Source: an uncultured Muribaculaceae bacterium (GTDB taxonomy: Bacteria; Bacteroidota; Bacteroidia; Bacteroidales; Muribaculaceae). Taken from it: a stretch of 7,824 nt of DNA. The position numbers and the translations under genes are program-made. The notes below the pieces were generated by a model. That model made no database searches and had not been told where the DNA came from. It saw only the letters and a list, made by a program, of their open reading frames with translations. The stretch is taken from contig CAJTSR010000042.1 in the NCBI GenBank assembly GCA_910579035.1, positions 1 through 7,824 on the forward strand, read 5' to 3'. This document shows positions 6,271-7,824 of the stretch, one piece after another. How positions within the stretch are numbered: position 1 is the stretch's first letter; every line of letters begins with the position of its first letter.

Positions 6271-6305
6271 GTCTTTTAGCCGCTATAATGGCCTGACTAA
6301 TTTTG
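6271..6305 (+). promoter_or_regulatory. Promoter of the second + strand operon
   Basis: GTCTTTT (6271-6277), a 20-nt spacer and TAATTTTG (6298-6305) repeat the design of the head-operon promoter at 2065-2099, and the ATG follows at 6329. It is divergent from the TlpA-like gene promoter and nearly abuts it. Confidence 0.65.
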
Positions 6306-6328
6306 TGGCAACCAAAAGCTAACGCATA

Positions 6329-6913
6329 ATGGACCACAAATTTACCGAACAAATCAAGCAATGGCTCGAAACGCCGGAAGCGGAGCGCGACTATGCCGTC
6401 GGCGCTCTCTACCTTTTGAAGCTGTCGGGCAATCAGATTATGTACCACAACATAATCTCGCAGATTGACCGCCGCCACGACTTCGTGGACTACCAACTTC
6501 AAAAGTATTACAACTTCCGCGTCGCCGACCTCACCCGTGCGCAGGTCGTGGAAATGGAGCAGCAGGTCGAGGCTATCGTGGCCGAACACATACCGCTCGC
6601 AGCCAAAGCCGACGAGCAGCCAAAAGGCAAACGTGCCGACCACGACGCACTCCCCGACGACATCAAGGCGAAATACGTTGAAAATCTCTCAATTCTCCAA
6701 CGGATGCGCGAGCTGCATCTGCGCCTCCGCTCGCTTTCGCTCGACAGCGCCACTTGCCCCGACTCCGAGCGTTACCCGTTCCTCAAAGAACTTATATCGC
6801 TCGACAAGAAGCTGCACGCCAACTGGGAGGCATACGATACATACGTCATAGGGCAGAGTGACAAGGTAAAAGGTAAGACGACCTCACGCAAAAAATCACC
6901 TCGTCACTCATAA
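6329..6913 (+). CDS. Phage protein of unknown function
   Basis: The 194-residue protein resembles uncharacterised proteins that I associate with Mu-like and other prophages of Bacteroides, but I know of no assigned function. It is mainly helical: residues 1-45 contain an ERDYAVGALYLLKLSGN segment, residues 45-65 the IISQIDRRHDFVDYQLQKYYNFR-like region with key residues D47, R48, Y54 and Y59-Y60, and 66-95 a VVEMEQQVEAIVAEH helix. A charged Lys-rich linker follows, then a second helical unit at 118-175 with MRELHLRLRSLSLDS and a Lys-rich tail (KGKTTSRKKSPRHS). There is no signal peptide or membrane segment. It opens the second operon directly behind its promoter, with the PLD-like and small HTH genes downstream, which suggests a role in head or packaging steps; this is inference from position only. 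Confidence 0.6.
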   Translation: MDHKFTEQIKQWLETPEAERDYAVGALYLLKLSGNQIMYHNIISQIDRRHDFVDYQLQKYYNFRVADLTRAQVVEMEQQVEAIVAEHIPLAAKADEQPKGKRADHDALPDDIKAKYVENLSILQRMRELHLRLRSLSLDSATCPDSERYPFLKELISLDKKLHANWEAYDTYVIGQSDKVKGKTTSRKKSPRHS

Positions 6914-6915
6914 CT
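6901..6915 (+). repeat. 15-bp direct repeat, copy 1 (TCGTCACTCATAACT)
   Basis: The sequence spans the stop codon of the 194-residue protein gene (TAA at 6911-6913) and recurs exactly at 7704-7718, behind the stop of the small HTH gene. The copies thus bracket the PLD-like and HTH genes. Confidence 0.75.
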
Positions 6916-6936
6916 TAAACTTAAAACCTAAACGTA

Positions 6937-7458
6937 GTGAAACGCACTGCCGACATCGACCAAATCCTCCGCCCACTGAAAGATACGCCATTTCAGGCAT
7001 ATCTTTCTAATGCCGTGCAGGTGGCCGACATTCTCGAATGGATTTTAAGCCAAGTCGGCACCGCCGAGGTTTGGCAAACTTCTTTCTCCATTTCCGAGGA
7101 ATTTTTGCGCCGACTTTTCTTTATCTGCCGTGCAAATAAAGTGTCGCGCATCAACCTTGTGCTCGACCATAAGGCCACCAACAAAACGCTCAAACTTTGG
7201 GCGTTCATCACCCAAGTTATAGAACGTACATATCTTGCCGATAATCACAGCAAGATTTTGTTGGTTCGCTCCGAGGCCGGAGAAACCGTATCGGTAATAA
7301 CCTCGCAAAACCTCACTCGCGGCAACCGCCACGAGTCGGCCTTTATCTCGACTTCGCCGGAGATTTTCGCAAATCTCTACGACCAAGTCAACGATTTAAT
7401 AACCAATCACTCCGTACCGCTCCATGACCTATTCGCAGAACGACTTGCAGCAGATTGA
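6937..7458 (+). CDS. Single-HKD phospholipase D-like protein (putative nuclease)
   Basis: Residues 101-134 contain one PLD-type active site: ADNHSKILLV with His104 and Lys106, then VITSQNLTRGNRHES with Ser123, Asn125, Gly129, Asn130 and Glu133. The residues 44-95 before it (VWQTSFSISEEFLRRLFFICR, then INLVLDHKAT) fit the first part of a PLD-fold half. Single-HKD proteins such as BfiI or Nuc act as dimers on DNA; whether this one cleaves DNA or has another phosphodiester substrate is not visible. The start is GTG at 6937, as no in-frame ATG lies nearby. The gene overlaps the next by 35 bases, so the two are probably co-translated. Its position before a terminase-like gene suggests a role in phage DNA handling. 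Confidence 0.7.
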   Translation: MKRTADIDQILRPLKDTPFQAYLSNAVQVADILEWILSQVGTAEVWQTSFSISEEFLRRLFFICRANKVSRINLVLDHKATNKTLKLWAFITQVIERTYLADNHSKILLVRSEAGETVSVITSQNLTRGNRHESAFISTSPEIFANLYDQVNDLITNHSVPLHDLFAERLAAD

Positions 7459-7699
7459 AAAATTTGCGTCTATCTACCTCAAAATATCCGATATGGCCGT
7501 AATACTCGATATTCCGGCTGATGTGCTGCGTTCCGATATAGCCGACCGCACAACCGAGGTGTCGAAAGCCTACCGACGCGGCAAGGCTGCATCAAAAGTC
7601 AAGCTCCATTCCCAGGAAATGATGCTTGCACAGGTAGGGTCGCCGCTCGCTATCGAGAACGCACACCGAAATCTCCTTGATATGGAGGACGACGAGTAA
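7424..7699 (+). CDS. Small HTH protein, possible terminase small subunit
   Basis: The 91-residue protein has an N-terminal helix (LQQIEKFASIYLKI) and then a helix-turn-helix-like stretch, SDMAVILDIPADVLRSDIADR (about 22-42, key residues A25, L28, P31), followed by a Lys/Arg-rich helix with YRRGKAASKVKLHSQEM, and an acidic end (LLDMEDDE). This pattern, size and position fit a small terminase that marks phage DNA for packaging. However, a large terminase gene does not follow: a terminator and a convergent gene end do. An early regulator or connector protein is therefore also possible. The ATG overlaps the PLD-like gene by 35 bases in another frame. Confidence 0.5.
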   Translation: MTYSQNDLQQIEKFASIYLKISDMAVILDIPADVLRSDIADRTTEVSKAYRRGKAASKVKLHSQEMMLAQVGSPLAIENAHRNLLDMEDDE

Positions 7700-7703
7700 T
7701 ACT

Positions 7704-7718
7704 TCGTCACTCATAACT
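7704..7718 (+). repeat. 15-bp direct repeat, copy 2 (TCGTCACTCATAACT)
   Basis: Exact copy of 6901-6915. It lies five bases behind the stop codon of the small HTH gene, in the intergenic region before the bidirectional terminator. Confidence 0.75.
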
Positions 7719-7758
7719 CGTACAACCGTCCGCGATAGCAGGTAAGCCATAAAAAGAA

Positions 7759-7787
7759 AGCCGTCCGGATTTTGGGCGGCTATTTTT
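7759..7787. terminator. Bidirectional terminator between convergent gene ends
   Basis: AGCCGTCC (7759-7766) pairs with GGGCGGCT (7774-7781), with one G-T pair and a 7-nt loop. On the + strand ATTTTT follows, and on the - strand TTCTTTTT follows. It can end the + strand operon and the - strand gene entering from the right. The - strand stop codon (7780-7782) overlaps the stem. Confidence 0.8.
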
Positions 7788-7824
7788 GTGAGTGTTTCCA
7801 GCGGTCGGGAAGCAGGTCGCGGTA
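7780..7824 (-). CDS. 3' end of an unidentified protein (partial), related to the left-border gene
   Basis: The last 14 codons read YRDLLPDRWKHSQK and then TAG. The first ten residues match YRNLLPDRWK of the gene ending at 56 in nine positions, and 24 of 30 bases agree with most differences synonymous. I do not recognise the family. The gene runs against the preceding operon and shares its terminator. Most of it lies outside the window. Confidence 0.55.
   Translation of the reverse strand, partial: YRDLLPDRWKHSQK

Noticed and set aside
6901..7718. The 15-bp repeat as phage attachment sites or target duplication
   Set aside because: No integrase, transposase or end structure is present, and one copy includes part of a coding sequence.
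1..7824. tRNA, rRNA or a diversity-generating retroelement
   Set aside because: No cloverleaf with a CCA-type acceptor arrangement, no ribosomal sequence and no reverse transcriptase or template/variable repeat pair was seen.

Overview
The window is a stretch of temperate phage or prophage DNA from a bacterium of the order Bacteroidales, probably gut-associated. Several things point to this host. Four promoter-like sites match the Bacteroidetes -7 element TAnnTTTG, and no clear Shine-Dalgarno sites were seen. The virion genes resemble those of Bacteroides-type prophages, and the secreted thioredoxin has the typical Bacteroidetes TlpA layout. Family assignments come from reading motifs, because no database search was possible.

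Layout, left to right: (1) the 3' end of an unidentified + strand gene, followed by a hairpin terminator; (2) a + strand ArdA antirestriction gene that has lost its N-terminal part, followed by a second terminator; (3) a convergent, AT-rich, - strand gene for a Schlafen AlbA_2/ATPase-like protein with its own promoter; (4) a GC-rich + strand virion block with a ClpP-type prohead protease fused to a scaffold-like tail, the major capsid protein, a second probable virion protein and a phosphoribosyltransferase; (5) an AT-rich, - strand, secreted TlpA/thioredoxin gene whose stop codon overlaps that of the phosphoribosyltransferase; (6) a second + strand block with a phage protein of unknown function, a single-HKD phospholipase D-like protein and a small HTH protein resembling a terminase small subunit; (7) a bidirectional terminator and the 3' end of an unidentified - strand gene.

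The two + strand blocks look like a head-formation module and a module before packaging. The two AT-rich - strand genes look like cargo (moron) genes, each with its own promoter, placed at operon boundaries. Both divergent intergenic regions share one architecture. The - strand side has the same 17 bp (CAAAGTTACGCATTTTT on +). The + strand side has GTCTTTT, exactly 20 nt, then TAnnTTTG. The gene ends at the two window borders encode almost the same C-terminal peptide, YR(N/D)LLPDRWK, in opposite orientations, so related genes flank the segment.
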